Shown: positions 17,916 through 27,176, counted from the first letter of the stretch. The stretch is 35,854 nt of DNA from Trichodesmium sp. MAG_R02 (GCA_023356605.1 JAKQYE010000035.1:1-35854); one strand, 5' to 3'. The notes: generated by a model from the sequence alone, not told the origin. A program made the numbers and translations.

Positions 17916-18104
17916 GAGGACAAAGGCACATGGGATAAATCCCACACTTTGTTGAAGCACTACCTAACCCCTCATATCACAGTAGTGTGGAGGTGCTTGT
18001 TACCCCGTGAGGATATTATTTAATCCTTCTTCCCTAGTGAGAAAAAAATAGTTTTGCCAAATTGGTTGAACCCTTTTTCCTTCCTCCTTCTTATCGAACT
18101 AGAA

Positions 18105-18130
18105 AACCGAGCTCCTAGTGAAACTCGGTT
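18105..18130 (-). terminator. Hairpin downstream of the toxin-antitoxin pair
   Basis: 7-bp stem AACCGAG/CTCGGTT with a 12-nt loop. Read on the minus strand the stem ends in a short T-run (CGGTTTTCTAG). It lies 37 bp after the toxin stop. A second small hairpin, GGGCaccgtcGCCC, is at 18150-18163. Confidence 0.4.
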
Positions 18131-18166
18131 CTGAACTAATATTAGATGGGGCACCGTCGCCCTTAC

Positions 18167-18454
18167 CTACAAATCTAATAACCTTTTTCCATGAATAACC
18201 GCAGCAACCGTTACCATATCACCTTCAACCTTATAAAGGACTCGGTAACTGTAGGCATAATCTTGTCGATAACTTTCATCACCAAACTCTTCGACAACCT
18301 CTCCCCCTAAAGGATTACTAATCAGATTTCTAGTGACATTAATTATCCTGTGGACTACTGCCGCAGCATAGGAAACAGAGTCACGCGCTATGTAGGAAGC
18401 GATCGCATCCACATCATCTATAGCTTTAGAAGACCAAACTACTTTATAACCCAT
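18167..18454 (-). CDS. ParE/RelE-type toxin
   Basis: 95 aa, the typical size. The N-terminus YKVVWSSKAIDDVDAIASYI and the C-terminal pattern SYRQDYAYSYRVLYKVEGD followed by VTVAAVIHGKRLLDL are those of the ParE/RelE plasmid-stabilisation superfamily. Whether it targets DNA gyrase (ParE) or ribosome-bound mRNA (RelE) is not decidable; the basic C-terminal residues needed by RelE RNases are few, and the 'IxHGKR' ending favours ParE. It overlaps the upstream antitoxin by 16 bp, the usual translational coupling. HIP1 lies within the gene. Confidence 0.85.
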   Translation of the reverse strand: MGYKVVWSSKAIDDVDAIASYIARDSVSYAAAVVHRIINVTRNLISNPLGGEVVEEFGDESYRQDYAYSYRVLYKVEGDMVTVAAVIHGKRLLDL

Positions 18455-18636
18455 TTACTCAAAAGCCCTTCAGCTTCTTCTTGTGTAATTTTTCTTTCTT
18501 TATCAGCTACTTCTAAACCATGAAGAACCTTTTCAATTACATATAAATGATACTGAACATCTTCAAGGGAACAATTATCTGGCAATTTGCTTAATAGAGA
18601 TTCTACTTTTTTCTTAGCGGTACTCATAAAGTTCAT
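18439..18636 (-). CDS. Antitoxin partner of the ParE/RelE-type toxin
   Basis: 65 aa, or 62 aa if Met4 (18627) is used; the sequence does not decide, and an AGGA lies about 20 nt upstream of the first ATG. It reads STAKKKVESLLSKLPDNCSL, EDVQYHLYVIEKVLHGLEVA and ends EEAEGLLSKWVIK. The acidic/helical pattern 'LPDNCSLEDVQYHLYV...KV..GL...' is that of short cyanobacterial antitoxins paired with ParE-like toxins; no ribbon-helix-helix or HTH is obvious. It would bind and neutralise the toxin and probably repress the operon. Confidence 0.75.
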   Translation of the reverse strand: MNFMSTAKKKVESLLSKLPDNCSLEDVQYHLYVIEKVLHGLEVADKERKITQEEAEGLLSKWVIK

Positions 18637-18984
18637 ATTATTAAGTCACTGTTCCTAGGTGTACATGAGCCACTGGACAGCGACATCTGGTGTTTCCGAT
18701 TTTCGTGATTTCCAGACACAAAAAAGCGAAAAACACACCTCTTCCCAGAGGAACCTTAAAAATATTCATCATTTATTAGTTGTAATTTTTTGATTTTGAA
18801 ACCAGTGGGTCTCATATAGTTCCTTTAAATTAGATACTTTCATGTTCCAGTGCCTTTCGCAAAAAAATATAGTTCAGATCATCGCCGACCTTGGCCCTAG
18901 ATAATAAAATAGGTAGTATAATTCATAAAAACTATAGTCACATAAGATAGAACTTTTGTCTTGTTGGTGTGACCATAACTGGCT

Positions 18985-20275
18985 GACATCCTCCTCAGCT
19001 TCTAGGCGCTGGGTTTCTTAAGAGCTATATCCGGCGGTTTGACATCTCACAGGCTGCTGCTACTTTAGCAGTAGTCCTATGCTGCCCGACCTGTCCGTTT
19101 TTTGTCTCGGTATGTCCACCGGCGACTAATATATTTCTCTTTGCATTTTCGTCTCCATCATGTTTAGTCTCACAATGTACGACATTCCCACTCACGAATT
19201 AATCAATCTAATTTTCCACCTTTAAATCTACAACAACAGCAAGTTTGGGATGTTGATTTCCAAAGGCTAATTACTCTTAGAGCGCCACCGTATTTTCCTG
19301 GTGCCTTTCTTCAGAAATAGCTCTCGATAATTTCCGATTCTTAACCATTCCAGAAACTTATCTAACTTCTAAAACAATTCTTGGGTTGTTACAGACATTT
19401 CAGTAGATAATTTGTATAGAAAATCTCTCCTTGTATCTTTCAGTTTGCTATCTAGTTTTTTCATATCCTTCAGAACCCTTAGTTTTTTTTAGATGATGAC
19501 CTACTTAGTTTTCGGTACTTCTCAATTCGTTTCTTCAGTGGTTTTAGTGCATCGATTTTTTTACCATCTGGGGACGTTGCATAAGGGCGTCCCTACAGCT
19601 CGCTTTAGTTTTAATTCCTAAATCTATACCTACTAAATTATCAGTTTTACGCAAAACTTCTACTACAAAACTTAGGAAATATCCACTAGCTGAATCTTTG
19701 ATTACTTTTACTGATGATGGAATAGGGGGTAGTTCCCTTGACCACACAATTTTCAGCTTTCCTATTTTAGCTCAGTTGGCCATTAGCTGACAAACTTTAA
19801 ATCTAGCTGTTGGCTTTGACTTTCTACTCTTAAACTTAGGAGGTCTTATAGTTTTACCTTACTCTTTTGCCTTGAGTTGATTTAAAAAAGTTTTGATAAC
19901 CCTGCTTGAAATCCTTTAAAGATTGCTGTAATGGTATAGTAGAAACCTCTAATAGCCAAACTATTTCCTCAGTCTTTTTAGCCAGAGTAATAAACTGTTT
20001 TTGCAGTTTAGAATTAGTCGTTTTTTTCTTTCAAGGTTTGTACTTTTCCTGACAGCAAGCTAGACTGTAATTCCAGACAACACGGACACAACCTTCAGAC
20101 CCTTGCTAATCGGTGTTCTTATCCCAATGTAGGATATATACGGTACTTAAATCTGGCTTTTATATAATGACTTTTGAACTAAAAAGCATAATAACATAAC
20201 CTGTGGAAAAAAATAAACCAAAAAGTTGCCCGTTTATGGGCGAGGCTTTGAACTCAATTTTTCGGTAAACTACAA
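18985..20275 (-). mobile_element. IS605-type element with full-length but dead tnpB
   Basis: The tnpB relic spans about 19025-20166 on the minus strand. It begins KARFKYRIYPTLG, then EGCVRVVWNYSLACCQEKY, KSTQGKRV...PPKFKSRKSKPTARF, and an open stretch at 19544-19747 reading WSRELPPIPSSVKVIKDSAS...FVVEV...VGIDLGIKT, which contains the first RuvC Asp. It ends NILVAGGHTETKNGQVG...TTAKVAAACEMSNRR. Many stops and frameshifts are present. The TnpB-3' end (18985) carries GACATCCTCCTCAGC...GCTGGGTTTCTTA, and the 5' end shows the hairpin GCCCGTTTATGGGC near 20227. Mini elements 1 and 3 are internal-deletion versions of this family. The spacer 18637-18984 has no recognised gene. Confidence 0.8.
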
Positions 20276-20279
20276 AACC

Positions 20280-20380
20280 CTAATTCCTATAGCTAAAAGC
20301 ATTTGGGATGGCTTTTTTCATTATGTTTAAAGAACCATTTACATTGGCATTGATTAACCTTCCACATCCTGGGCGTTAAA
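20280..20380 (-). pseudogene. TnpB C-terminal fragment (second subfamily)
   Basis: The minus strand reads GCGRLINANVNGSLNIMKKA then IPNAFSYRN and a stop, the same C-terminal block as in the relic at 23875 (NADVNGSLNILRKAVPNALS). The remaining gap 20381-20610 shows nothing recognisable. Confidence 0.65.
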
Positions 20381-20610
20381 ATTTGTCACTATGTGATAAA
20401 ACGTAAATTCTCCTCAAATCAACTATTAGGTCAGAGTTAGGAGTTAGTTGACAAAAATTAATATAGTTAAGCTTTTTTTGTGCTTACCTACTTAACCTCT
20501 TTGATGACTAACCAGCTCCCCATCAGTTCAAAAGCTTTATACACTATCAAGAGCTTATCAAACAACAGATAAAATAACAAATAAATAGGGTTGGCTGATT
20601 AATTATTAAA

Positions 20611-20862
20611 CCGATATTCCGCAGATCTTCATATATCTTTATGTATATTTACATTTTCAAAGAGACTTATACTAAAAATCTTCGTTCTAGAACTCAAGGT
20701 CAATAAAGTTTATTAATAACTAAGTTTTTATGAGAAAATTACTTACAGTTCTTTGTCATATTGAAAATTGATATCTATAGCTATAAAGCTTTCACGGATA
20801 GCATTCGGGGCGATAGATTAATAAAACTTATCAATTTAATGTTAAGAATTGCGGAATGTGGG
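20611..20862 (+). repeat. Repeat B, complete 252-bp copy with target duplication
   Basis: Terminal inverted repeats CCGATATTCCGCA / TGCGGAATGTGGG (13 bp, one mismatch), flanked on both sides by ATTAAA (20605-20610 and 20863-20868). It is non-coding. This is the reference copy for the truncated or interrupted ones at 15188, 16175 and 28750. I do not recognise the mobilising IS. Confidence 0.85.
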
Positions 20863-21046
20863 ATTAAAAACTTACACAGTAAAGATTTAAGGCAAATTCA
20901 TTCCCACATTGTGCCCGAGTGAGTGTATTGATTGGTACTTTTTCCAGGCTTAGCACCACTTGAACTGATGATACATCAGGATTCTATAGTTATTCAGCCA
21001 GCCCTAGCTATAGACCAGACTGACCCAACTACCACCATATATAATA

Positions 21047-21071
21047 GTAGGGGTTAACAGCTAATCCCTAC
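21047..21071. terminator. Strong 10-bp hairpin
   Basis: GTAGGGGTTA/TAATCCCTAC with a 5-nt loop and one G-T pair. It follows a short open frame at 20932-21057 (LAPLELMIHQDSIVIQPALA ... IYNSRG) that may be the end of a lost gene. No run of four or more T follows the stem, so terminator function is uncertain. Confidence 0.35.
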
Positions 21072-21100
21072 TGTTTATGTATAAATTTCATATGGGTAGT

Positions 21101-21356
21101 TAACATCCTCCACGGTCATTAGGCACGGGGAAACAACCGAGCCGTAGCTCCGATGCGGGTTGACGTTTCACAGGCTGTCGCTACTTTGGCAGTAGTGTTA
21201 CACTTGCCGAGCAGTCCGTTTTTTGTCTTGGTAAGCCCACCCGCGACTAATATATTTATTGTGAACTCAAAAGCAACAAGGACTTTTTGGCAGTGAAAAA
21301 AAATCAACTAAAAAGTCGCCCGCTTATGGGGGAAGCTTTAAACCCAATTTTTCGGT
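21101..21356 (-). mobile_element. IS605-mini element 3 (TnpB-deleted, uninterrupted)
   Basis: About 256 bp. The TnpB-3' end has AACATCCTCCACGGTCATTA and then CCGAGCCGTAGC. A minus-strand frame at 21119-21307 encodes the TnpB tail NILVAGGLTKTKNGLLGKC and TTAKVATACETSTR, fused upstream to the 5' leader (GTGAACTCAAAAGC) at the same place as in mini element 1. The 5' end has CGCCCGCTTATGGGGG...CCCAATTTTTCGGTTA. The spacer to thrS (21357-21566) is empty. Confidence 0.7.
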
Positions 21357-21566
21357 TAGTCCTGATAGATATAGGGGTTTAAAACTTGACCCAAAACCCT
21401 TGTCAATAACCACCCTTTTGGATAAGAAATCAAAAAACAACTTCAGTATTTTCAGCTAAAAGTAATGATAACTGATAACTGAAATAACCTTCTAATTAGG
21501 TTAGGTTCAAGATATTAGGCAAAATCCTCGATCCTTGAAGAGCAAGAATTTTCTATACATAGAAAC

Positions 21567-23393
21567 CTAGAAATCTTCTAAGTTAGCGATCGCCAAAGTC
21601 ATCTTCTGAATTACCTCTACCACAGGTATACTCCCCAATTCACCAGCACTACGAGTCCGAATACTCAAACTATTAGACTCAACTTCCTTAGCACCCACAA
21701 CAGCCATAACAGGAATTTTGGCCTTCTCCGCATTACGAATCAACTTACCCAAACGCTCATTACTAATATCCACCTCAGCACGAATACCTACTTGACGCAT
21801 CTGCTCGGCAACCTTTTGAGCAAAAGGCAAAAATTGAGAATTAACTGGTAAAAGTTTAACCTGGGTAGGAGACAACCACAGAGGAAAATCTCCTGCATAC
21901 TGCTCAATTAAAATTCCAATTAACCTTTCCAAGGAACCAAAAGGTGCCCTATGAATCATCACGGGACGTTTTCTCATTCCATCTTCTGCTACATATTCTA
22001 AATCAAATCGTTCAGGCAAGTTATAGTCTACCTGTACAGTACCCAGCTGCCATTCTCGCTCCAAGGCATCCTGGAAAATAAAATCTAATTTTGGACCATA
22101 GAATGCAGCTTCACCAATACCCTCAAAATGCTCCATACCCATCTTTTCCACAGCTCGACGAATTGCACCTTGAGCTTTTTCCCAAGCTTCATCAGAACCA
22201 ATATACTTATCTAAATTAGGGTCTCGGAAACTTAATCTAGCCTTAAAATCATGTAGTCGTAGATTTTTAAATACAAATAGTGTCAAGTCCACCACATTGA
22301 GAAACTCGGCATCAAGTTGTTCGGGTGTCACAAACAAATGAGAATCATCTTGAGTAAAACCCCGGACTCGCGTTAAACCGCCTAATTCCCCAGATTTTTC
22401 ATAGCGATAAACAGTACCAAACTCAGCAAGTCGTATTGGCAACTCTCGATAGGAACGTAATTCATTTTTATAGATTTGGACATGAAAGGGACAGTTCATT
22501 GGTTTTAAAACAAAACCCTGTTCGAGATCTTCTGCTTGTTCATCCTCAGCCATCATCGGGAACATATCCTCTTTATACTTCTGCCAATGTCCGGAAGTTT
22601 TGAATAAATCTATTCTGGCAATATGGGGAGTATCTACAGGCAAATAACCCCGTTTAAGTTGTTCTCGTTGGAGAAAGTCTTTCAGTGAATTCTTTAACAT
22701 TGTACCTTTGGGAGTCCAAATAGGTAATCCCGGTCCAACGAGGTCGGAAAAAATAAACAGTCCTAATTCTTTACCTAGTTTACGATGGTTTCTTTTGAGA
22801 GCTTCTTCTTTACGTCTTTTATATTCAGTTAGTTGTTCTGGAGTTTCCCAAGCAGTACCATAGATACGTTGCAATTGGGCTTTAGTTTCATCTCCACGCC
22901 AGTAAGCACCTGCAACAGTTTCTAATTCAATCGCCTTGGGATTAATTTGCTTTGTACTTTCAATATGAGGACCTGCACATAAATCCCACCAGTCTTCACC
23001 GAGATGATAAATCGTAATTGGGCCTTCTAAATCTTCAAGAATTTCTAATTTATAAGGTTCTTTAATTTCTTGAATTCGACGTTTAGCTTCTTCCCGGCTA
23101 ACTTCTTCTCTAATTAGTGGTATATCCCGTTTAATGATTTTTACCATCTCTTTTTTGATGGCTTTTAGGTCAGCTTCGGTAAATGATTCTGGGGTATCAA
23201 AGTCGTAGTAGAAACCATTTTCAATCCATGGACCAATTGTTACCTGGGCTTTCGGAAATAGCTTTTGTACGGCCATAGCCATGACATGAGATGTGGTATG
23301 GCGAATTTTTTTGAGAGTTTGGGACTCGCTAGTACGTGGTAAATGAATTTTTTCCGGTTTTTCGGGAGTTGGACTAGATTCTGAGCTGGACAT
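21567..23393 (-). CDS. thrS: Threonyl-tRNA synthetase (without TGS domain)
   Basis: 608 aa. Charges tRNA-Thr and edits mischarged Ser-tRNA-Thr. The N-terminal TGS domain of the E. coli enzyme is absent; the protein goes straight into the editing domain, with HTTSH at 32-36 and C139...H143 (LCAGPHIE) forming its metal-like site. The class II core follows from about residue 205. Zinc/threonine ligands are Cys301 (MNCPFH), His352 (DDSHLF) and His481 (MIHRAPFGS), corresponding to the E. coli triad. Motif 2 is FGTVYRYEKSGELGGLTRVR and motif 3 APFGSLERLIG. The anticodon-binding domain is about 505-600. The TGS-less form is normal for cyanobacteria. It stands alone, reading away from a 480-bp spacer (23394-23874). 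Confidence 0.97.
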   Translation of the reverse strand: MSSSESSPTPEKPEKIHLPRTSESQTLKKIRHTTSHVMAMAVQKLFPKAQVTIGPWIENGFYYDFDTPESFTEADLKAIKKEMVKIIKRDIPLIREEVSREEAKRRIQEIKEPYKLEILEDLEGPITIYHLGEDWWDLCAGPHIESTKQINPKAIELETVAGAYWRGDETKAQLQRIYGTAWETPEQLTEYKRRKEEALKRNHRKLGKELGLFIFSDLVGPGLPIWTPKGTMLKNSLKDFLQREQLKRGYLPVDTPHIARIDLFKTSGHWQKYKEDMFPMMAEDEQAEDLEQGFVLKPMNCPFHVQIYKNELRSYRELPIRLAEFGTVYRYEKSGELGGLTRVRGFTQDDSHLFVTPEQLDAEFLNVVDLTLFVFKNLRLHDFKARLSFRDPNLDKYIGSDEAWEKAQGAIRRAVEKMGMEHFEGIGEAAFYGPKLDFIFQDALEREWQLGTVQVDYNLPERFDLEYVAEDGMRKRPVMIHRAPFGSLERLIGILIEQYAGDFPLWLSPTQVKLLPVNSQFLPFAQKVAEQMRQVGIRAEVDISNERLGKLIRNAEKAKIPVMAVVGAKEVESNSLSIRTRSAGELGSIPVVEVIQKMTLAIANLEDF

Positions 23394-23649
23394 TGGCTGT
23401 TTATTCTGGGATTTTAATGTTATATATTTTTACAGAGATGGACTTACATATTAATTTTAGTTAGGTTATCACAATATAAGGATTTGAAGCATCAAGTAGT
23501 AATACACATATTACATTATATATTGTTATTGCTATATCTAAGGCTTGCTCAATAAATATAGAATTTTGATAATACATCACTTTAAGTGCTAGCTTACCTT
23601 AGGACAAAATACCAATAAATCACAAAATGTAATATTGGTGGACCTTGAG

Positions 23650-23676
23650 ATTTTTCCCGACCTAAGTGGGAAAAAT
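23650..23676. terminator. Perfect 9-bp inverted repeat, terminator-like on both strands
   Basis: ATTTTTCCC/GGGAAAAAT with a 9-nt loop. It lies 256 bp upstream of thrS and downstream (minus strand) of a tnpB relic. It may end transcripts from the relic or act in the thrS leader; no T-box sequence was recognised. The rest of 23394-23874 shows nothing. Confidence 0.4.
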
Positions 23677-23874
23677 GCAGAAAAATTAACATACTACAAC
23701 CATTGCTCATTGCCCACACCCCATCTGCGGCCCTAACTAAATGACTTTTTGAGCAAACCCCATCTAGTATTTTTGTCTAAATTCCCATCTTCTGAGTAAA
23801 GAGTCAGACATTAATTGTAGTTATAGTTACTAAATCTATAGAAAAATATTTCTTGACCTAGTTTTAATTAAGGG

Positions 23875-24963
23875 TCACCGAACTACAACACCCATTATCC
23901 CATTGCTCAAAGCGTTTGGGACTGCTTTTCGTAATATGTTTAAACTTCCGTTGACATCAGCATTGTATTTGAGACCATTTGAAGCTTTATAAAGTCTTCT
24001 TCTCACATCATATCCACTAAATCTATATTTGACACCTTTTTGATAAACTGGTGAATCGTCCAAGTCTAAAAAACTAGCCATTGAAGTATAACTCTCTTCA
24101 TTAATTATTACTTTTATTCCTACTAATTTGGCTTTGTATTTTAGTTGTTCAATTGACTTCAAAAAAGGAATTTGAACAAAATTTTGATCGTTTTTTTCCC
24201 AGATTTATACCTTGTTTCCAGTTAGGGTTATTTCCTATTACTAAAATCCCTATCTGGTTCTCTATCAGACCATTAATAATATATCTGCTAGTCTTATGTA
24301 GATAATCATCAATCTTTAATTTTTTTTGTCGATAATCTTTTGATTCGATTACTACTTTTAGCATCCTTTAATTCCGATTGTAGTTTACCCTTTTTCTTGT
24401 GATATAATTGATTTATTTGACTGGTCTGCCGTTAATAATTAAGGGTTAAAACCTTTATTGATTTGATGTTAAATTCCCCAAATTATTCACTTACCTTATC
24501 TACAGAAGCTACGTCATATTCTGACAAATTTAATTTCACTTCAACGGATGTAAACCAGTTATATAACATAGTAATTAACCAGAGGAACAATTCTTACTTG
24601 TTCTGTGAGAATCATAATTGATTTTACTTTCAAAAAATAGCTAACTTTTTGATAGTAGTATTTTCTGCTTTTTTACTAATTGAGGTTTATTAATCGCCTA
24701 TTTTGTATAAACTAAAATATTCCTCCCTTTCTTTTTATCTTTATATTTTGGCAATTTAGGACGGCTTTCAAACTGACTTTGGCATTGATTATAAGCTCTT
24801 ATAGCTTTTAAAAAACTTTGCCAATTTTTATCTAAAATAATCAAAAACTGCTGAGAAACTTTTGCTGGTATTGCTTGATAATCTGCTCCCGACTGTAATA
24901 ACTTTTGAACCTTGTTATAATTTAGATAATTTCCTTTATTAATAAACTCTTGTCTAACTATCC
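23875..24963 (-). pseudogene. TnpB relic, nearly full length
   Basis: Minus-strand reading order: NYLNYNKVQKLLQSGADYQA then IPAKVSQQFLIILDKNWQSF, PKLPKYKDKKKGRNILVYT, a damaged middle, SINQLYHKKKGKLQSELKDA, YLHKTSRYIINGLIENQIGI ... GNNPNWKQGINLGK (24149-24364) and, after a frameshift, IEQLKYKAKLVGIKVIINEE ... SMASFLDLDDSPVY ... NADVNGSLNILRKAVPNALS (23875-24162). The zinc-ribbon cysteines are lost (SYTSMASFLD). The N-terminus is cut by a repeat C fragment (about 24957-24987). Confidence 0.85.
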
Positions 24964-25027
24964 CAATCCGCGCATAGGTCGCAACAGATATAATAATAAT
25001 AACATATCCACTTCTTTAATAAAAAAA

Positions 25028-25265
25028 TGAATATTTTAGATGAACTAGACGATTTTATAAATCAAACATGCATAGTCAAAAGAAATAAAAAGAGCCAAGG
25101 CACGTCAAAACGATTTTATCGGGAAAATCCTACCGTGAAAGTAAAGAATTATTGAATGTAACTCAGCAGTTTTATTAGTGAATGGAAAAATCAAGTAATA
25201 TTTCATGGTGTAGAAAGTTTAAAACTTCAATTATTTTGTAACAAACGGTTACTTAAAGGCTATTG
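25028..25265 (+). pseudogene. IS630-type transposase N-terminal (HTH) relic
   Basis: Starts MNILDELDDFINQT and, with two frameshifts, continues GKSYRESKELLNVTQQF and ISEWKNQVIFHGVESLKLQ, the helix-turn-helix part of cyanobacterial IS630-like transposases. The DDE domain is absent. Confidence 0.65.
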
Positions 25266-25368
25266 TCATTGACTCCACTACCTACCTCTTTAACAACCCT
25301 GACAACAGAATAACCTTTGAAAGAGTAATAATTAAGTAGTCTTTCAGCTTGAGATTCAAGATTAGGCA

Positions 25369-25522
25369 ATGAATAAATAATCAACCTAGATGGTGGATAA
25401 GAGTGAATTAGCGATCGCTACCTCCCAACCTCAAAATCCCATTCCTTTTTAAGTTGAATTATTATTCAATTTATTATCTCAAATTATTACTATTATCTAC
25501 CATTAAGCTGACTTGTCACCCC
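25369..25522 (+). repeat. Repeat E, uninterrupted copy
   Basis: Counterpart of 17667-17915 without the MITE (see there). It gives the empty site for MITE-A copy 4. No gene is visible in 25266-25368 or 25523-25787. Confidence 0.75.
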
Positions 25523-25787
25523 GTAAGTTAATTCCCACTAAATAGCATAACCTTTACAGCACTTTTTGGGAAAATAAAGTCAAGCTTAATATTCATCTAT
25601 TTTACTTATTTTGATTTTTCACTATTTCCTAAAAATTTCAAGATTTTCGCCAAAAACTAAAGGTTTCAAACCTCCTATTTCAAAGACATAGAAAAAAATC
25701 TCAGAGAAATTTTAAGCCTCTGGCTGAAGCCATAGGTACCTATTACTCATAACTGAAACCACTTTCAAAACGACAAAATTTATGTCA

Positions 25788-26804
25788 TTAATTAGATACT
25801 TGTCTAGCAGTTTCTAACCAAGTATTATATTTTTCCTGATTATTTTCTACCCATTCTTGAGCATGACGCCAAATATCTTCTTCTTTGTCTTCACCCTCTT
25901 TAATACGTAAACTTTCCTCATTCATATCTTCTATTGGAATTTTGACTAATTCAAACCATCGCTTAGCAACTGGGTTAGCTTCTAGAAATTTTTTATTAGC
26001 TACTATACGTTGTTGAACTATGGGAAAACCAAGGTTTTTTCCATCTACTGATGTATCTTTTTCTGTTATATTTCCCATAGACTTTGGCAGGGAGGTGAAA
26101 GGTGCTTCCAAAGAAACTACATCTTCTCCTTGTTTTAACACTGTAGATATCCAGTGAGGATCATAAGCATAATAAAGAATAGATTCTCCTTGCTTGTAGC
26201 GAGTTATCGCATCTGCCAGAAGAATTTCATATTGTCCTTGATTATGTTCTACTGTATCTTCTAGCCCATAAGTTTTGAGGTGATGGTTGATGACTAACTC
26301 GCAAGACCAACCAGAAGTACAACCTACTAAGTTGGCTTTGCCATCTCCATCCGAGTCAAAAAGTTTCGCTATTTTTGGATCTTTTAATTGTTGAAGGCTA
26401 GTAATTTTATATTTATCCGCTGTTTTTTTGTCAATTTCATATTTTTGTATACCATCAGGGGTCAAAGTTCCAACTGCCTCTAACTTTTCTTCACCACCAG
26501 AATTTTCAAAGTATTCTTTATGTTGTGGATCATAATAAACGGTACTATAATCTAGCTCTCCATTAGCAATGGAAATATAAATGGGAAGATACTCGATTTG
26601 TTTTGGCTTTTCTATTTTGTAGCCTAATTTTTCTAGACCTATATTGACAATATAAGTTTGAAATAATTCCAGTACCCAGCTGCTACTATTGGCACTACGG
26701 ATAGTAACTGTTTGTGAACTAGGAATTTGTTGACAAGATGTGAAAATTATTAATATACTGGTAAAAATTGCCCCTAAGATTATTTTGAGGTATCTATTGT
26801 TCAT
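25788..26804 (-). CDS. proX: ProX-type glycine betaine/proline betaine-binding lipoprotein, copy 1
   Basis: 338 aa. Substrate-binding protein of an osmoprotectant ABC importer. Residues 1-23 are a signal peptide ending in the lipobox FTSC, so Cys24 is probably lipidated and the protein sits at the outer face of the plasma membrane. Long colinear similarity to E. coli ProX is visible: DKKTADKYKITSLQQLKDPK, IAKLFDSDGDGKANLVGC, WSCE, TVEHNQGQYEILLADAITRY and YYAYDPHWI. The DSDGDGKAN loop mirrors the ProX metal-like loop. Aromatic residues that cage the quaternary ammonium in this family are present (Trp in SSSWV, WSC, DPHW). No permease or ATPase gene (ProV/ProW) lies in the window, so it must work with a remote transporter. 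A paralogue lies 727 bp upstream on the same strand. Confidence 0.92.
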   Translation of the reverse strand: MNNRYLKIILGAIFTSILIIFTSCQQIPSSQTVTIRSANSSSWVLELFQTYIVNIGLEKLGYKIEKPKQIEYLPIYISIANGELDYSTVYYDPQHKEYFENSGGEEKLEAVGTLTPDGIQKYEIDKKTADKYKITSLQQLKDPKIAKLFDSDGDGKANLVGCTSGWSCELVINHHLKTYGLEDTVEHNQGQYEILLADAITRYKQGESILYYAYDPHWISTVLKQGEDVVSLEAPFTSLPKSMGNITEKDTSVDGKNLGFPIVQQRIVANKKFLEANPVAKRWFELVKIPIEDMNEESLRIKEGEDKEEDIWRHAQEWVENNQEKYNTWLETARQVSN

Positions 26805-26993
26805 TTCCCTTAAATTAAATACAGTTTAAGATAATAATTATAGGAATGAGAAATTTTGTTCCTGATTATAAGAAAAGAAAGTCATTTCAGTTATCAACAT
26901 TCACTACTCAGATCAGAGGTTTTAAATACTGAATCTAATATTTTTCTTATCCCCTTAAAACGGCAGATTTAAGAGCTATTTTTTTGGTTAGAA
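26805..26993 (-). promoter_or_regulatory. Upstream region shared by both proX copies
   Basis: About 190 bp upstream of copy 1 align almost continuously with 28549-28745 upstream of copy 2, for example AAATTTTGTTCCTG(A/G)TTATAAGA and ATACTGAAT(C/A)(T/G)AATATTTTT. The duplication therefore included the promoter, and both genes are probably controlled alike. No known operator motif was recognised. Confidence 0.6.
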
Positions 26994-27030
26994 AAAATTC
27001 TATCTTCATAAAAGGAGAGGTTCTTTCTCA

Positions 27031-27176
27031 ATATAGCAATCCTATTTTACTTGTGGCAAAAATCTTACTGCTTTTTAGGCAACAAGCAACAGGCAACAGG
27101 CAACAGTCAACAGGTAAGAGTTTCAACTTTTTTATTTACTTTTTGATTTGCCGCAACCTATTTGGGATTGCTATAT
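27031..27176 (+). repeat. Repeat C, complete copy (146 bp)
   Basis: Ends ATATAGCAATCC / GGGATTGCTATAT. The interior includes an expanded GCAACAG heptamer (about four units at 27083-27117) not present in the other copies. Confidence 0.8.

Noticed and set aside
18933-18977. 45-bp segment TATAGTCACA...TGTGACCATA resembling a tiny MITE-A
   Set aside because: Only the outer ~8 bp agree with MITE-A and no empty site was found; chance is possible.
20932-21057. Short plus-strand frame ending IYNSRG before a hairpin
   Set aside because: It has no start region or family; it may be the last codons of a lost gene but cannot be supported as a gene.
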